Shown piece by piece: positions 21,100-32,814 of a stretch of 64,000 bases of DNA (the stretch's first letter is position 1; each line of letters begins with the position of its first letter). The DNA is from Ichthyophis bannanicus (taxonomy: Eukaryota; Chordata; Amphibia; Gymnophiona; Ichthyophiidae). The position numbers and the translations under genes were made by a program. A model generated the notes under the pieces. That model ran no database searches. It had not been told where the DNA came from and was given only the letters and a program-made list of their open reading frames with translations. Location: NCBI GenBank assembly GCA_033557465.1, contig CM066035.1, positions 248,142,869-248,206,868 on the forward strand, read 5' to 3'.

Positions 21100-21582
21100 T
21101 AGGAAACTCTTCCATGCTGTGTTGTACAGACTATAGACTGCTTCTCCAGGTATTTGACCTGGAATAAATGCTGTTGAACTGAGAAACCGAGGAGTGATTA
21201 TACCCACCAGAGTCTTTAAGAACTAATTCTATTAGTCAAGTTGAACTCTGAAAGTAGAAGGTTTAGTGCTGATTAGTGAACTGCCAAGAACAGCACTGAC
21301 TGAATTTCTGGGCTTACTTTCAGGAACTACATTTCCCAGGGAGCACTATGTTGCTCATGTCAGAGAAATAGCACATGAGCTGTTTTGAGTAAAAAGTGTA
21401 AGAGCTCAGTGACTATAACTGATCCAATGAACTCTAATGCATTTTGTTTGTTGTTTTATATGAACTAATATAATAGATTCTTGTATCAAGACATCTCACA
21501 GCCATTCTGAGAAATTTTAAAAGTAGATAGATGGAAGGAGAATCATAAGAAAGTGGCCACAGCATCATCGCGTGCTCCCTAC
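21100..21582. other. Unassigned flank of DIRS copy 2
   Basis: Holds AATAAATGC (21164) and ACTACATTTCCCAGGGAGC at 21326-21344, similar to the ZNF143/SBS2-type motif. It may be the right half of the LTR-like sequence interrupted by the DIRS copy. No coding frame is supported. Confidence 0.25.
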
Positions 21583-22260
21583 TACTACTACTACTACTGA
21601 ACATTTGTATAGCGCTACAAGACATAGGCAGCGCTGAACAGACACATGTAGAAGATGGTCTCTGCTCATCAGAGTTTACAATCTAGTCAAGACAGACAGC
21701 ACAGTAGCTGTAGTTATGGGATACATCTAGGGGGACTGAATGGTAAAGAAACACAAAGGAGATCAGGTGAGTCAAAATACGAAAGCGGCAGTGAAGAGGT
21801 GAGTTTTCAGCCTGGATTTGAAAAGGGTCAGAGAAGGCACCTGGCATACAGACTCAGGTAATTTGTTCCAGGCATAAGGAGCAGCAAGGTGAAAGGAGCG
21901 AAGTCTGGAGTTAGCAATAGAAGAGAAGGGCACAGATAGAAGCAATTTGTCAGAAGAGCGGAGTTCCCAAGGAGGGGTGTAGGTAGAGATAAAAGAGGAA
22001 AGGTGGTTAGGAGCTGCAGAGTGAATGCACTTATAGGTCATCCGGACAAGTTTGAACTAGTTGTGGAAATGGATAGGGAGCCAATGAAGTGACTTGGGAA
22101 GCGGGATAAAATGAGCATGACGAGGCTGGCAGAAGATTAGCCATGCAGCAGAGTGCTGAACAGATTGAAGGTGAGAAAGATGATTCAGAGGGAGACCGGC
22201 AAGGAATAGGTTACAATAGTCTAGACAAGAGGTGACTAAGGAGTGGATAAGTGTCTTATT
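21583..22260 (-). mobile_element. L2-like LINE, 5'-truncated
   Basis: An 89-codon minus frame (22041-21772) carries YKCIHSAAPNHLSSF, then RSFHLAAPYAWNKLPE and LFKSRLKTHLF, the standard order at the end of L2-clade ORF2. The 3' end is AGCGCTATACAAATGTTCAG followed by (TAG)n, seen here as CTACTACTACTACTACTACT at 21580-21599. Bases up to about 22260 read in reverse as further RT-like sequence with stops. Confidence 0.75.
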
Positions 22261-22394
22261 GTGTTCTGGTTAGCAATAGTAGGGAATGACGCAATGCTAA
22301 AAAGAAGGCAGAGGTGGTGACCTCCTATACCCAGCTAATTGTCCTGTTGTTTGTAGCATCATGAATTGGACTCTTTCACACACACGAATGATCA

Positions 22395-22640
22395 GTAGCA
22401 CATACAGCCTATGTTGTCACATTTGGATGCAATCATCAATGCATACAAAGAGCATGATGGTTATGCCTGGCTGTCTTATGATGAACATTTCCAAGACAAA
22501 ATGTAAATGAGATGGAACGTATACTGGAGCACTGACAACTGCCAAGGCCTAGCAATCTACTTGCCAAGAAAACCCACGGGCTGCTGGGTTGCCAGGAGTC
22601 AGCATTGACTCAACGGCACACATTGCATTGTATTTGCATT
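22395..22640 (+). mobile_element. SINE or RTE tail-like fragment
   Basis: GCCAGGAGTCAGCATTGACTCAACGGCACAC (22589-22619) matches the pattern GCCATGAGTCG..CGACTCGACGGCAC of RTE-mobilised SINE tails, as at 18240. Upstream (22435-22505) a frame reads DGYAWLSYDEHF, which resembles a gag-like phrase seen in some retroelements, but the context is too short to name. Bases 22641-23113 show no recognisable feature. Confidence 0.4.
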
Positions 22641-23113
22641 GTCAAACAGTACAGACAACATAAGCAGCACCCTGTCAGTTTGACTTGTTCCCCTACCTTT
22701 ATCTGCCAGTCCCCTGAAGCACCACTGTGTCAAGTTTGTTGAAATAGGCCCTTGCTACAGAGGTAAGCAGAAGAGGCCAGCAACAGTATGATGCAAGTGA
22801 GATTCCTGCACATCTTTTGTGACATCGATCTTGCAGAGCCCACTGAGGCCATGATCACAGAAACTTTGGCATATTGGCCAGAAAACTCTGAAGTCTGACC
22901 AAACCTGGCTAAAGTTGCCCAACATGTCCTTTCCTACCCACAAATCAGTGTACTCAGGAATGGATATCAGTGGTATGGGCTATCATGAGCATGCATAATT
23001 CACAACTAGCATATAACTTGGTGGAAAAGTTGGTGCTCCTAGAGACAAACCTCCACTTTGTTTGGTTTCCTCAATTTCCATACCACTGGAAGTTGGCTAC
23101 TAAAGCAATGCAT

Positions 23114-23258
23114 GCCCACACTACAGAGCTCCCCGCACAGTGGCCCTGAACGTGCGGGGAAACTTTGGACCTAGAATCAGATGCCAGCGGCTAGAGGGGG
23201 TTGGACATCCACCCCGGATGTCCGATCCTGCTAGTCGGCACTCTGCATGTTGGCCATA
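23114..23258. repeat. Serial-hairpin element, short copy
   Basis: TCCCCGCAC (23131) pairs with GTGCGGGGA (23152). TTGGACATCC pairs with GGATGTCCGA (23200-23227). An outer pair involves AGCGGCTAG and CTAGTCGGC. The TGGACATCC word is shared with the hairpin at 2126-2176. Confidence 0.5.
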
Positions 23259-23349
23259 GGGAAGAGCAAATCAAGCTATAGTTACAGGATGCAACATGCC
23301 ACATTAGGAGTTACCAGCTAGGAAAACGATCCTGTATGTTGAATCCTCT

Positions 23350-25095
23350 GCTTAATATGTAGCAAAAGCAAATAGGAATGGAGAATAAAATAGAGAATAT
23401 CATAATTCCCACTGTATTGTTCCATAGTGCAACTGTATCTTGAGAATTGTGTGCATTTCTGATTACTGCATCTTAAAACAGATATAGCGGAATTAGAAAG
23501 GCACAGAGAAGAAGGACCAAAATGAAATAGATGGCGGATTGACTCTCCTATGAAGAAAAGGCCGAAAAGTGGTGTACCCCAGGGATCTGTGCTGGGTCCG
23601 CTGCTTTTTGACATATTCATAAATGACCTGGAAAAGGAAATAACGAGTGAGGTTATCAAATTTGCAGATGACACAAAACTATTTAAAGTTGTTAATACCC
23701 AAGAGGATTGTGGAAAATTGCAAGAGGATCTTGATAAATTGGAAGACTGGGCATCAAAATGACAGATGAAATTTAATGTGGACAACTGCAAAGTTATGCA
23801 TCTAAGGAAGAACAACCCAAACTATGGTTACATGATGGAAGGTTCCACATTAGGAACCACTACCCAGGAAAAAGATTTAGGTGTCATTGTGGATAACAAG
23901 TTAAAACCATCGGCCCAGTGTGCAGTGGTGGCCAAGAGAGCAAATAGAATGCTAGGTATCATAAGGAAAGGAATGGAAAATAAAACAAAGGATATTATAA
24001 TGCCTCTATATCGTTCCATGGTGAGACCGCACCTTGAATATTGTGTGCAATTCTGGTCGCCGTATCTTAAAAAGGATATAGCGTTATTAGAAAAGGTTCA
24101 GAGAAGAGACCACCAAAATGGTAAAGGGGATGGAAGGATACTCCTATGAAGAAAGGCTAAAAAGGTTAGGGCTCTTTAACCTGGAAAAGAGACGGCTGAG
24201 AGGAGATATGATAGAAGTCTATAAATTAATGAACGGAGTGGAGCGGGTAAACGTAGATCGGTTGTTTACGTTATCAGAATATAGAAAGACTAGGGGACAC
24301 GCAATGAAGCTACAGAGTAAACTATTTAAGACTAATAAAAGAAAATATTTTTTCATTCAACATGTAACCAAACCCTGGAATTTGTTACTGGAGGATGTAG
24401 TAAAGGCTGTTAGTGTAGCTGGGTTTAAAAAAGGTTTGGACAAGTTCCTGGAGGAAAGGTCCATAAACCATTAATAAGAAGGGACCCAGGATATCAATGC
24501 TTGACCCAATACAAGCATTGCGGAACCTGTTTCTTTTGGGGAAACTGCTAGGTACCTATGACCTTGATTGGCCACTGTTGGAAACAGGATACTGGGCTTG
24601 ATGGACCTTGGTCTGACCCAGTATGGTATATCTTATGTTCTTATGTTCTAAACAGCTTGAAGAAGAGAAAGCAGAGGGGAGATACTATATAATACAAGTC
24701 TATAAAATAATGAGTGAAGTGGAATGGGGAAATGTGAAATGTTTTTTTGAAAAACTACAAAGACTAGGGGATAAGCCATAAAGTTAATACATTTTTTCAT
24801 TCAAGGCATAACTCATAATTAAGCTTTGGAATTCTTTGCCAGGAGATGTAGTAAAAGCTGTTAGTGTGGCTGGGCTTAAAAAAGGTATGGATAGGTTCCT
24901 GGAGGAAAGGTCCATAAAACGTTATTAAGATGGACTTGGGGAAATCCACTGCTTATCCTGGAATAGGCAATATGGAATCCAGCTATCATTTTGGGATTCT
25001 GCCAGTTATTGGTGACCTGGATTGCCCACTGTTGGAAACAGTGGGCCTTTGGTCTGAATCAGTGGCAATTCATATGTTTTTATATTTCCAACCCA
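23350..25095 (+). mobile_element. Older CR1-like LINE fragment, split by a younger copy
   Basis: Bases 23350-23563 correspond to the RT thumb region (KAQRRR-like, then SYEEK-like). The same reading resumes at 24651 (TAAACAGCTTGAAGAAGAGAAAG) with the RGDMIEVYK-equivalent and the AVSVAGLKKGMDRFLEER-equivalent, ending near 25095. Both halves have many stops. The interruption is the younger copy at 23564-24650. Confidence 0.65.
23564..24650 (+). mobile_element. CR1-like LINE (family A), copy 1
   Basis: Encoded pieces of ORF2: GVPQGSVLGPLLFDIF and KFADDTKLF (RT palm, with ADD) at 23580-23690; LGVIVDNKLKPS; MVRPHLEYCVQFWSPYLKKD; EKVQRR; then a 118-codon frame (24118-24474) with YEERLKRLGLFNLEKRR and FKKGLDKFLEER. 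One in-frame TGA at 23761 and one indel near 24105 break it. The 3' end repeats CTTATGTT, a short-octamer tail of the CR1 kind. Two more copies are at 27030-28375 and 37965-39298. The clade could also be Rex1-like; CR1 superfamily is safer. Confidence 0.75.
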
Positions 25096-25104
25096 TACGT
25101 GTGT

Positions 25105-25480
25105 GTGTTACAATGAGTGGCCCAGAAGCAAAATTTTGCTGAGGGCCCCCCATTGTCACAGTGGTGGCGTGCCCCCCCCCCTTTTGTGTGGTGGGCCCCC
25201 CATGCAGTGGTGGCGGCAGCAGCGTGGCAAACTTGCTTTATCATATTTGCTGTGCTGCTCTGCTCTTGTAAGTTCACCACAGAAGAATGCGGGCCTGGCA
25301 GCTGTTCTCCGCCAGGCCCGCATTCCCCATGGCAAACTTACAAGAGTGGGGCAGAGTGGCAAACATGTTAAAGTTAGTTTGCCGTACTGCTGCTGCTGCT
25401 GCTGCTGCTGTGTGGGCCCTCTTTCTGCCCAGGCACCCTCATGTTGCAGGGGCTGCTTGGGAAGAATTTATTTCAGTGAA
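25105..25480. repeat. GC-rich foldback with CTG repeat
   Basis: CTTGTAAGTT..TGCGGGCCTGGC (25265-25305) pairs with GCCAGGCCCGCA..AACTTACAAG (25313-25344), a stem of more than 20 bp with internal mismatches. A (CTG)n run of about eight units follows at 25386-25412. Short Cys- or Ala-rich frames here are repeat artefacts. Bases 25481-25721 are unassigned. Confidence 0.6.
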
Positions 25481-25721
25481 TGACACCAAATGTAGTAATA
25501 TATTAGGCAATAGATATTTGTCAACAGATTTCAAAGGATGAAGTTTGCAGTTTAACCAAAGGGATTACTGTGTTTCTCCACCACTATTTGACAATGCACA
25601 TAGCAACCAGCAGCAAACTATTCAACTGAGTCACTAGTTGTTACTATAGTAGCAACCATGAAGAAAGCTATACAGTTCAGTCACTGGGTTTCACAATAGA
25701 ATTTGCAAAAAAAGACTTTAA

Positions 25722-26190
25722 GGGCTCGATATTCAAAGGCATTTACACGGTTTGCAGACCTGCAGACCATGTAAATGCGTACAAGCAGGATAATCAGCGG
25801 TACTGACATCTTTAGTGCTGCTGAATATACATGGGTGCTGCTGCTACGTGCCCCGATGCCAACCAGTTAGCATCAGGGCTTTCCGAGAGCATTCCATGGG
25901 CAGCACTCCGGGATAACCGGGCAGCAGTGATATTCAGCTGCTGCCCGGTTATCCCTTGGCAGTGAAAGTTAGGCACATTAAAGGCTGTCCTAACCTTTGC
26001 CATCGAAGCTATCGGGACAGTATTGCCGCTGCCCAGTTAGCTTTCTTCTTAGCCGGCTGAGCCGGATATTCAGTGCAGGTGGCTGGATATGGCCCCAGCA
26101 TCAAATATCCAGGTTTAGTATTTAGTGGCAACGGATAGCTGCTGTAAGCCGCCACCACTGATTATCAGGCCTGAAATACTAAGTCAGCCC
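25722..26190. mobile_element. MITE with GGGCTCGATATTCA-type end
   Basis: The left end is GGGCTCGATATTCAAAGG. The interior holds a strong hairpin, GATAACCGGGCAGCAG (25911) with CTGCTGCCCGGTTATC (25938). Words such as CTGTCCTAAC and GGATATTCAGTGC are shared with 4086-4456 and 44258-50405. The right end is uncertain (AGTCAGCCC near 26182). No coding frame. Bases 26191-27029 after it show nothing recognisable beyond a TG-rich stretch near 26281-26370. Confidence 0.5.
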
Positions 26191-27029
26191 AGCAAGGAGA
26201 GAGGTGTGGCTGCAGTGGAGAGGGTAGTGGGTCTGGTGGGGAAGGCATGTGGAGCAGGCCTCGGATTTATTTCCAATTCCTCTGTGTGTGCGCTCTGTGT
26301 GCACATTTCTGTGTCTGTTTTGCTCGTGTCCTGATGTCTGTGCTTGTGTCTGAATGGTTATACAGAATGTGTGCTTGTGACAGAGAAGAACGGAGAGGCG
26401 CTGTGACTCAAGTGTAGCAGTGTTTCCAGGCTTTGGAAGCTGGAATTGCTTCTCCCATATAAATGCATTGGGTCATATCTTGAGGGGGAGCTTATTTCTC
26501 AGGAATCCTTGGGCCAATCTGGCCCATTTTTGAACTATTATGTCTTTTCACTGGTTTTTCATTCACATCAAATCTGGTCTGCTTGCGTTAAATTTTCGCA
26601 GAGTTAATATGCTCACAGACAGACAGATATTCTTGATCCCTTCTATATATACATTTTTAACAATATTCCATTGGATTGGAAAGAATAATAAGGGATTACA
26701 GTCTCCTTGTTTTATGTTTTTCTAGTCTAGTGTTGTACAAACAAGGGTTCCTCATAAATCAGGGCAGGAGAGTGCTGCTCTATCACGCTTATCAAGCCAA
26801 GTTCTCTAGCAATTGCTGAACAACTTGAAATTCCAGTGGAGCCTCATTGTTTGCAAGGAAGAGGCTGGGTGAAAGGTCTTGTTTCCACACATTGTTTGTG
26901 CCAGGTTTAATCGTAAAGAGTTTGTAACCTGACATTTACAAAACAAAAAAAAATGTTGCATAGAGGCTTTTACACACCTTTGATTTATAATGCTGTTGTA
27001 CCAAGCTGTTCTAATCTCATCCTAGAATC

Positions 27030-28375
27030 AAAGACAACATGGAAGGTCTTGTCTTACTAATTTGTTATATTTTTTTTGAAGGTGTGATTAAACAGATAGA
27101 CAAAGGTGAGCTGGTTGATATAGTGCATCTGGATTTTCAGAAAGCCTTTGACAAGGTCCCTTGTGAGAGACTCTTGGCAAAATTAAAAAGTCATGGGATA
27201 GGAGGCAGTGTACTATTGTGGAACAGGAACTGGTTAAAAGATAGAAAACCAAGGATAGGTCTAAATGGCTAATTTTCCCAATGGAGAAAGTGAATAGTGG
27301 AGTATCCCAGAGATCTGTGCTGGGTCCACTGCTTTTTAACATATCCATAAGTGATCTGGAAATGGGAATAATGAGTGAGGTGATCAAATTTGCAGATGAC
27401 ACAAAATTATTCAAAGTTGTTAAAACCCGAGAGGATTGTGAAAAACTGCAAGAGGACCTTGATAAAATGGAAGACTGGATGTTCAAATGGCAGATGAAAT
27501 TTAATGTGGAGAAGTGCAAAGTTATGCACCTAGGAAAGAACAACCCAAACTATGGTTACATGATGCAAAGTTCTACATTAGGAACCACCACTCAGGAAGA
27601 AGATTTAGACGTCATTGTGGATAACATGTTGAAACCCTCCGCCCAACGTTGCTGTGCAACGGCAGCCAAGAAAACAAATAGAATGCTAGGAATCATAAGG
27701 AAAGGAATGGAGAATAAAACAAAGGATATTATAATGCCTCTGTATCATTCCATGGTGCGACCGCACCTTGAAAATTGTGTGCAAGTCTGGTTGCCATATC
27801 TTAAAAAGGATATAGCGGAATTAGAAAAGGTACAGAGAAGAGCCACCAAAATGGTAAAGAGGATGGAAGGATACGCCTTTGAGGAAAGGTTTCAAAGATA
27901 GGACTTTTCAACTTGGTAAAGAGATGGCTGAGGGGAGATATGATAGAGGTCTATAAATTAATGAATGGAGTGGAATGAGTAAATGTAAATCGATTGTTTA
28001 TGCCATCAAAAAGTTGAAAGACTAGGGGACACGAATGAAGCTACAATGTAATCCATTTAAGACTAATAAGAGAAAATATGTTTTCACTCAATGTGTAATC
28101 AAACTCTGGAATTTGTTACCAGAAGATGTAGTAAAAGCTGTTAGTGTAGCTGGTGTAAAAAGGGTTTGGACAAGTTCTGGAGGAAAGGTCTATAAACCAT
28201 TATTAAAGAGGACCCGTTAAATCCACTGCTTGCCCCGGGATGAGCACTGTGGAACCTGTGTGCCTTTTTGGGAACCTGCCAGGTACTTGTGACCTGGATT
28301 AGCCACTGCTGGAAACAGGATACTGGGCTTGATGGACCTTGGTCTGACTCAGTATGCCTTATCTTATGTTCTTAT
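27030..28375 (+). mobile_element. CR1-like LINE (family A), copy 2
   Basis: The first frame (27039-27272) carries VHLDFQKAFDKVP and NWLKDRKPR of the RT fingers and palm. The second, 206 codons (27281-27901), carries KFADDTKLF, LGKNNPNYGYM and MVRPHLENC. A stop at 27270-27272 and an indel near 27900 separate it from the C-terminal piece (28035-28220). The copy is 5'-truncated and ends in the ATCTTATGTTCTTATG tail. RT residues are mostly kept, so the insertion looks moderately young. Confidence 0.8.
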
Positions 28376-28379
28376 GACC

Positions 28380-30085
28380 AGCAAACACGCACAGTCATAT
28401 GGGGCTCAGAATTTGGGCTAATATTTCTACACAATAAACCTATTTCTTTTAAAATTTAAAGCATTTTGGAACGCCTCAAATGTGTTTGAAGTGCAATTGT
28501 AATGTTGTTGTCATGAAGTTTTACAGAGGTAAGAGTAATAGTTTAGTCTATGCTCACAACATAGACCTTTCAAAGGTCCCCTCTCTTCCACCAGCAATTC
28601 CACTTGTGAAAATGGCTTTGAAAATTGCCTTCCACTAAAGAGAAAGGCCTGGGGAAATGTTCCCATGTACAGAAAGTACTGCAGAAATTTGGAAATGAAG
28701 AATTGAATATATAGGAAGCTGGATGGTAAGTCTGGCCAGCTGGAATTAACATAGCTGTGAGGGAACCCCCTCCCCTGTCCCAGAGGGCCTGGAGGAGAAA
28801 AGGGCAGGGGTGGGCTGAGAGCAGGCAATCACAGTAAGTGTGGAGACAATTTTTAAATCCTGCACTGGCTTACTGGGTAGGGGAGGGTCATTGGGCATGT
28901 GCAGATGGGACGCAATGGAGGGAAGTTTCTTGTCACATTCCTCGCCACCACGCTCGCAGTCTCAGTAAGGATGGGGAGTGCAAGAAAAGGAGGACGGAAG
29001 TGGCCCACAGTGATGACTGATGTGTTAAGCATGTGGCTTCGGGAGCCACCGACACAGTTGAGGGTAGCACTAGACAGGCTCCGGTGCCAGAATCAGCAGC
29101 AAAAACAGTGGCAGAGGTGGAGGTCATGTGACTGGACCCCAGGCAAGGGTGCATCAGGAGGCTCATGAGTGAAGTCAGAATCTGCATTTTGCCTGATGCA
29201 GGCTAATACTAGGAGCAGCCATTAGCAAGGCCCCAGGAAAGAAAAAAGGAAAAGACTGTGGCCTCAAAGAAATCACAGTTTGTTGGGGAGGTACCAGGTG
29301 GGGGTCTAAAGGATGGTCACTCCACCTTGGGGCAAAGCAAATGGATCAGAGTGGGTTCCCAACAAGGGGATAGATCAGTTGAAGCAGCAACAGGTGGGGC
29401 AAGGGCGCATCATGGAAAAGCACAGTGGGGCAAAGGATCACTTCTTACCCTCTCAGTGGGGGGCTAGATTGCGCTGTAGCAATGCCCAGGACTTCTACAG
29501 ATTGTGCAGGGATCCCAGACCAGGTAGTAGAAGGATCACAGACCTTCAGCTGCTCTCCCAGCCCCCAGAACACCAGGGCATAGACGGACCCCCTCACTTT
29601 ACCATATCAAGGCTTGCAGACAACACTGCAGAACCTGGTGACTAGTCACAGCCCCATCTGTGGGGAGGGCAGAGGGACAATCCCACATACTATGGCCCAT
29701 AGTGATGCGCTTCCAGAAGGCAGCAGAGGAGAAGGTTGGGCAGGGTCCCCTTCTGGATTCGCCCCACCAAATCTGCAAAGATACCTGCCAACCCGAGTAG
29801 GCTGGAGATGGTATCTCCATGGCTAAGCCTGCAGAGTATAATGGGTGCATACAAGTTCAGGGAACAGACAGGGATGCCCCCATCGTTGTTACAAGGAAGT
29901 TGTTCTGGGGGCGGGGGTACTCTCACCCTGTAGTTATGGCCTGAGGAGCAGGTGTGCGAAAAGGAGAGATGCTAGGACTATCTCAGCAAGAGGCGTGGAG
30001 GTCCACTCCCTGAAGAACGAGACCAGAAACCAGGAAGAAAGAAAAGGGGCAATTTCTCCAGATGGGTAGGTTTTGCACATCAAAA
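28380..30085. other. Unassigned sequence
   Basis: No domain or repeat structure supports a gene. Frames of up to 110 codons lack recognisable features. The stretch at 28715-28870 (CCAGCTGGAATTAACATAG.., ACAATTTTTAAATCC) resembles 32260-32400, so at least this part belongs to a dispersed non-coding repeat. Confidence 0.4.
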
Positions 30086-30089
30086 AATC

Positions 30090-30800
30090 AAAATAACTAC
30101 CCTAAGAGTAGACTAATCAGAAAAACAAAACAACTCTTAATAAATAAATCTTATCAAATTTCTCTAACAACATCAAATATAAAAAAAAGATATATCAAAT
30201 ATTAAAAAAAAGATACTTTAATGATGGCACAGCATTTCCTTAAGGACATCCAATTATTTTAAAAAATATGTTTGTACAGAGAGAGACCTCGGGATGGCTA
30301 TAAAACCCTTCATATGTCAAAACTCCTTACAATAAGGGATAGCAAGATACTCACATCACTGGTCTCCAACCTCCTCCATACTGACATTAATGCAAATTAC
30401 CTTAATCTAAAAAAAGTACTTTTCAAGATTTATTATAAATAGCATTTCAATCTCATTCCAAATTATAATTCTTTAACAATATCTCCAATAGTATCTTTAT
30501 TCATATTAAGTATTCCATAAGGAACACAAGCCAGCTTTCATCAGTATTCCCTCAAAAAGACACACAGCTCAGCTGCAAACTGCAAATTGCTTCTCCACAG
30601 ACCCTGCAAACAAAGGGTATGTGGTAGAGATTATATTCAACCAATACACTGAATTATCCATAAGCACTTATCTTTATCTTAAAGCTCTCATAATTCCAGC
30701 AGTCATTGGAAACTCCAACCCGACAAAGATCTCTGTTTCACCTCAAAAAAGGCTTCCTCAGGGGCTTGAGATAACAGCACTGTCCAAGCTAGAAATGTGC
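30090..30800 (-). mobile_element. Probable Penelope-like or retrozyme-like 3' region
   Basis: On the minus strand a hammerhead-like motif (30766-30716) is followed by AT-rich sequence with AATAAAG (near 30497). This is the order seen in the insertion at 2821-3824. No coding region or target duplication was found, so the limits are approximate. Confidence 0.4.
30716..30766 (-). ncRNA. Hammerhead-ribozyme-like motif
   Basis: On the minus strand: CUGAGGA (30761-30755), a 15-nt arm with GCC/GGU stem II after one unpaired A, GAAA (30739-30736), stem III CAGA/UUUG (30735-30732 with 30727-30724), then UC (30723-30722). Stem I is AGCCC (30766-30762) with GGGUU (30721-30717). Stem I is identical to that of the motif at 3701-3747. 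The core fits the hammerhead consensus CUGANGA..GAAA..UH, with C before the expected cut. This copy is closer to consensus than the first. Confidence 0.6.
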
Positions 30801-31089
30801 CCTGTGCGACTCATGAACCTGGTGCCCTTCATTTCCCAGCCACACACAGGAACTCATATCAGGATTCCTGGAAACCCAATGATGACTTCCGTGCCCCTTC
30901 CATATTTATGCCTCATATGGCTGTACCGCTCGGACAACCCTTTGTACTTCCCTGATGAAGGGCTATTCTGGGCAGATGATATCCATCTGTCAAATATTGG
31001 TATTACTTATTTAATTATGGGTTGCAGGAGGCACCATAGAGAGTGCTTGGAATATTATTATTCCAGTTATTTGCCAAATTGGCTAGATT
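30801..31089. other. Unassigned
   Basis: No recognisable feature. A 160-codon plus frame spanning 30621-31103 has no motif and overlaps the hammerhead-bearing element, so it is not called a gene. Confidence 0.3.
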
Positions 31090-31850
31090 GTCTTTCAAAA
31101 TAAGTGGCCATCAAGGTGGTTTACAATAAAAATTAGTGAGAGAGAAAAAGCAGATAAGAGGAAAACAGAAAAAAAGAGTGGAAAGAAGAGGACATATAAC
31201 TATTCCTGCTCCTTGAGGTGACTGCTAAAGTCTAACTGAAAGAGTCAGGTCTCAAGGGCATGCTTAAATTTAGGAAAAAAAAAGATTCCTGACATCAAGA
31301 CAGAGGGAGAACATTGCATAGGGAATGAGCAAGGTATGAAAAGGCAGATTGGTGAGAGGGGGAATTGTTAACAGCAGAGCCTGAGAGGAGCAAAGAGTAT
31401 GGGAGGGATGGCAGGGAGAAGAAAAGCCAGAGCAAAAGGTTAAATCAGCGTAGAAAGCATAAGGAAGCCAAGGTAAGAATCTTACATTTCAGGCAGGCAA
31501 TAATCAGTAGCCAGTGAAAAGAAATCAACAGCAGGGTGACATGGTCTACAAGCCAGCTTCTACAAGCAGCTTAACCACTGTTGATTGAACCAATTGGAGG
31601 CATTTTTGTGTTGTTAGTGGAAGGCCAGCATAGACGGCCAACGGCGTTACAATAGTCAAGTTTGGAAATGATTAAACCAAGAACCAAGAGTTTAATTTGA
31701 TCAGGGAAGAGCATGGCTTTCACCGAGTGAATATGGAGAAGGGACAAGAAGGTGGATTTGACTAGACAGCTAACCTGAGGCTTGAATGTTAAACGTGAGT
31801 CCAGAAAAATGCTGAGAACATGAACAGAGTCAGTGATTTACCACACTTTA
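31090..31850 (-). mobile_element. Degenerate L2-like LINE 3' part
   Basis: Phrases such as GGCGTTACAATAGTCAAG (31645) and AGCCAGTGAAAAG (31511) parallel the reverse of L2 ORF2 copies at 9068-9319 and 42390-43658, where the matching minus-strand code reads LDYCNA. The 3' end lies near 31090 (GGTGGTTTACAATAAAAATTA). Frames are fully broken. Confidence 0.5.
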
Positions 31851-31904
31851 TTTGTGAGGGGTACGGACCATTATTTGTGCCATGCCTGTGATGGAAAGCC
31901 TGAG

Positions 31905-32180
31905 CCTATGGGATGAAAAGGTTCAGGTGAACACCAGAAGAAAGCTTACCCAGTAGTGCCATTGGCACTGTGTGGGGTACAGCATCAGTTGACAGTAGCG
32001 CTTATCCCCTTGGACTCCTCCAAGATGCTAGAAGGATTCAGAGAAGGGTTAGGGAGAGGCCCATGCAGTGACAAGGTCCCAGCATAGTTGAGGGTTAGCT
32101 GTGCAGGTTTGGTGGCTGGCTACATCTCTCACGCCATGGGTGGGAGAGGGGGTATAGACAGGTCAGTTAATGAGTATTGA
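31905..32180. repeat. Duplicated non-coding unit, copy 1
   Basis: CTTATCCCCTTGGACTCCTCC .. GACAAGGTCCCAGCATAG .. TAGACAGGTCAGTTAATGAGTATTG is repeated with substitutions at 32815-33110. Both copies share order and spacing. Confidence 0.6.
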
Positions 32181-32516
32181 CTCAGGAAAGGAAAGGAGGT
32201 AAAGTGGAGGGGGTGGGGGAGGGATAAACGCCTGCATGTCTGTGCTAGAGAGGAGGCTGATCAGTAAGTCCAGCCAACTAGAATTAATATGACTCCAGGG
32301 GAGCTCCTTCTCGCCTCTTAGGGCCTGAAGGAGGGAGGAAGGGAGAGGCTGAGAGCAAGCAATCATAGCAAGTACGGGGACAATTTTTAAATCCCAAACC
32401 TACTCATTGGGCAGAGTAGGAATTTGGGCATAGGCAGGTAAGGTAGGTGTCACTTCAGCAGAAGAGAGCCTCGTGCTTCATTTCTTGCCATCCTCTTGCA
32501 GTGTCACCCAGACATC
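32181..32516. other. Dispersed non-coding repeat
   Basis: CCAACTAGAATTAATATG .. ACAATTTTTAAATCCC parallels 28730-28860. No coding frame is supported. Confidence 0.4.
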
Positions 32517-32730
32517 TTTATTTATTTATTTAGACAGATTTATATCCCACCTTATCCTACAATCAAAGTGGTCACATTATAAACAGAAGGTTACAAATAA
32601 CATAAGGTACATAAAACATTATACAAACATTAAACAAAACTAAGACAAGTTAATGGAATAAAAGACCTATTGGTAAAAACTATTGATTATTTACTAAATC
32701 ATAAACAAACATCTTGGAAAGGGTATCATG
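32517..32730 (-). mobile_element. L2-like LINE 3' tail
   Basis: (TTTA)n followed by GATTTATATCCCACCTTATCCTACAATCAAAG is the minus-strand form of the L2-type end, as at 8548-8610. It sits between the two duplicated units. Confidence 0.65.
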
Positions 32731-32814
32731 TTTACTTGGTCAATTGATGTGATATATTGCAGGTTTTTCAAAAGTTGTTACACTTCACTGCAGGGGCAGA
32801 AAACAAGCTGGTGG

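Noticed and set aside
30953..30980. CCTGATGAAGGG on the plus strand
   Set aside because: No GAAA partner or stem III follows within the expected distance. The same holds for CACTGATGAAGCC at 44518 in the DIRS terminus.
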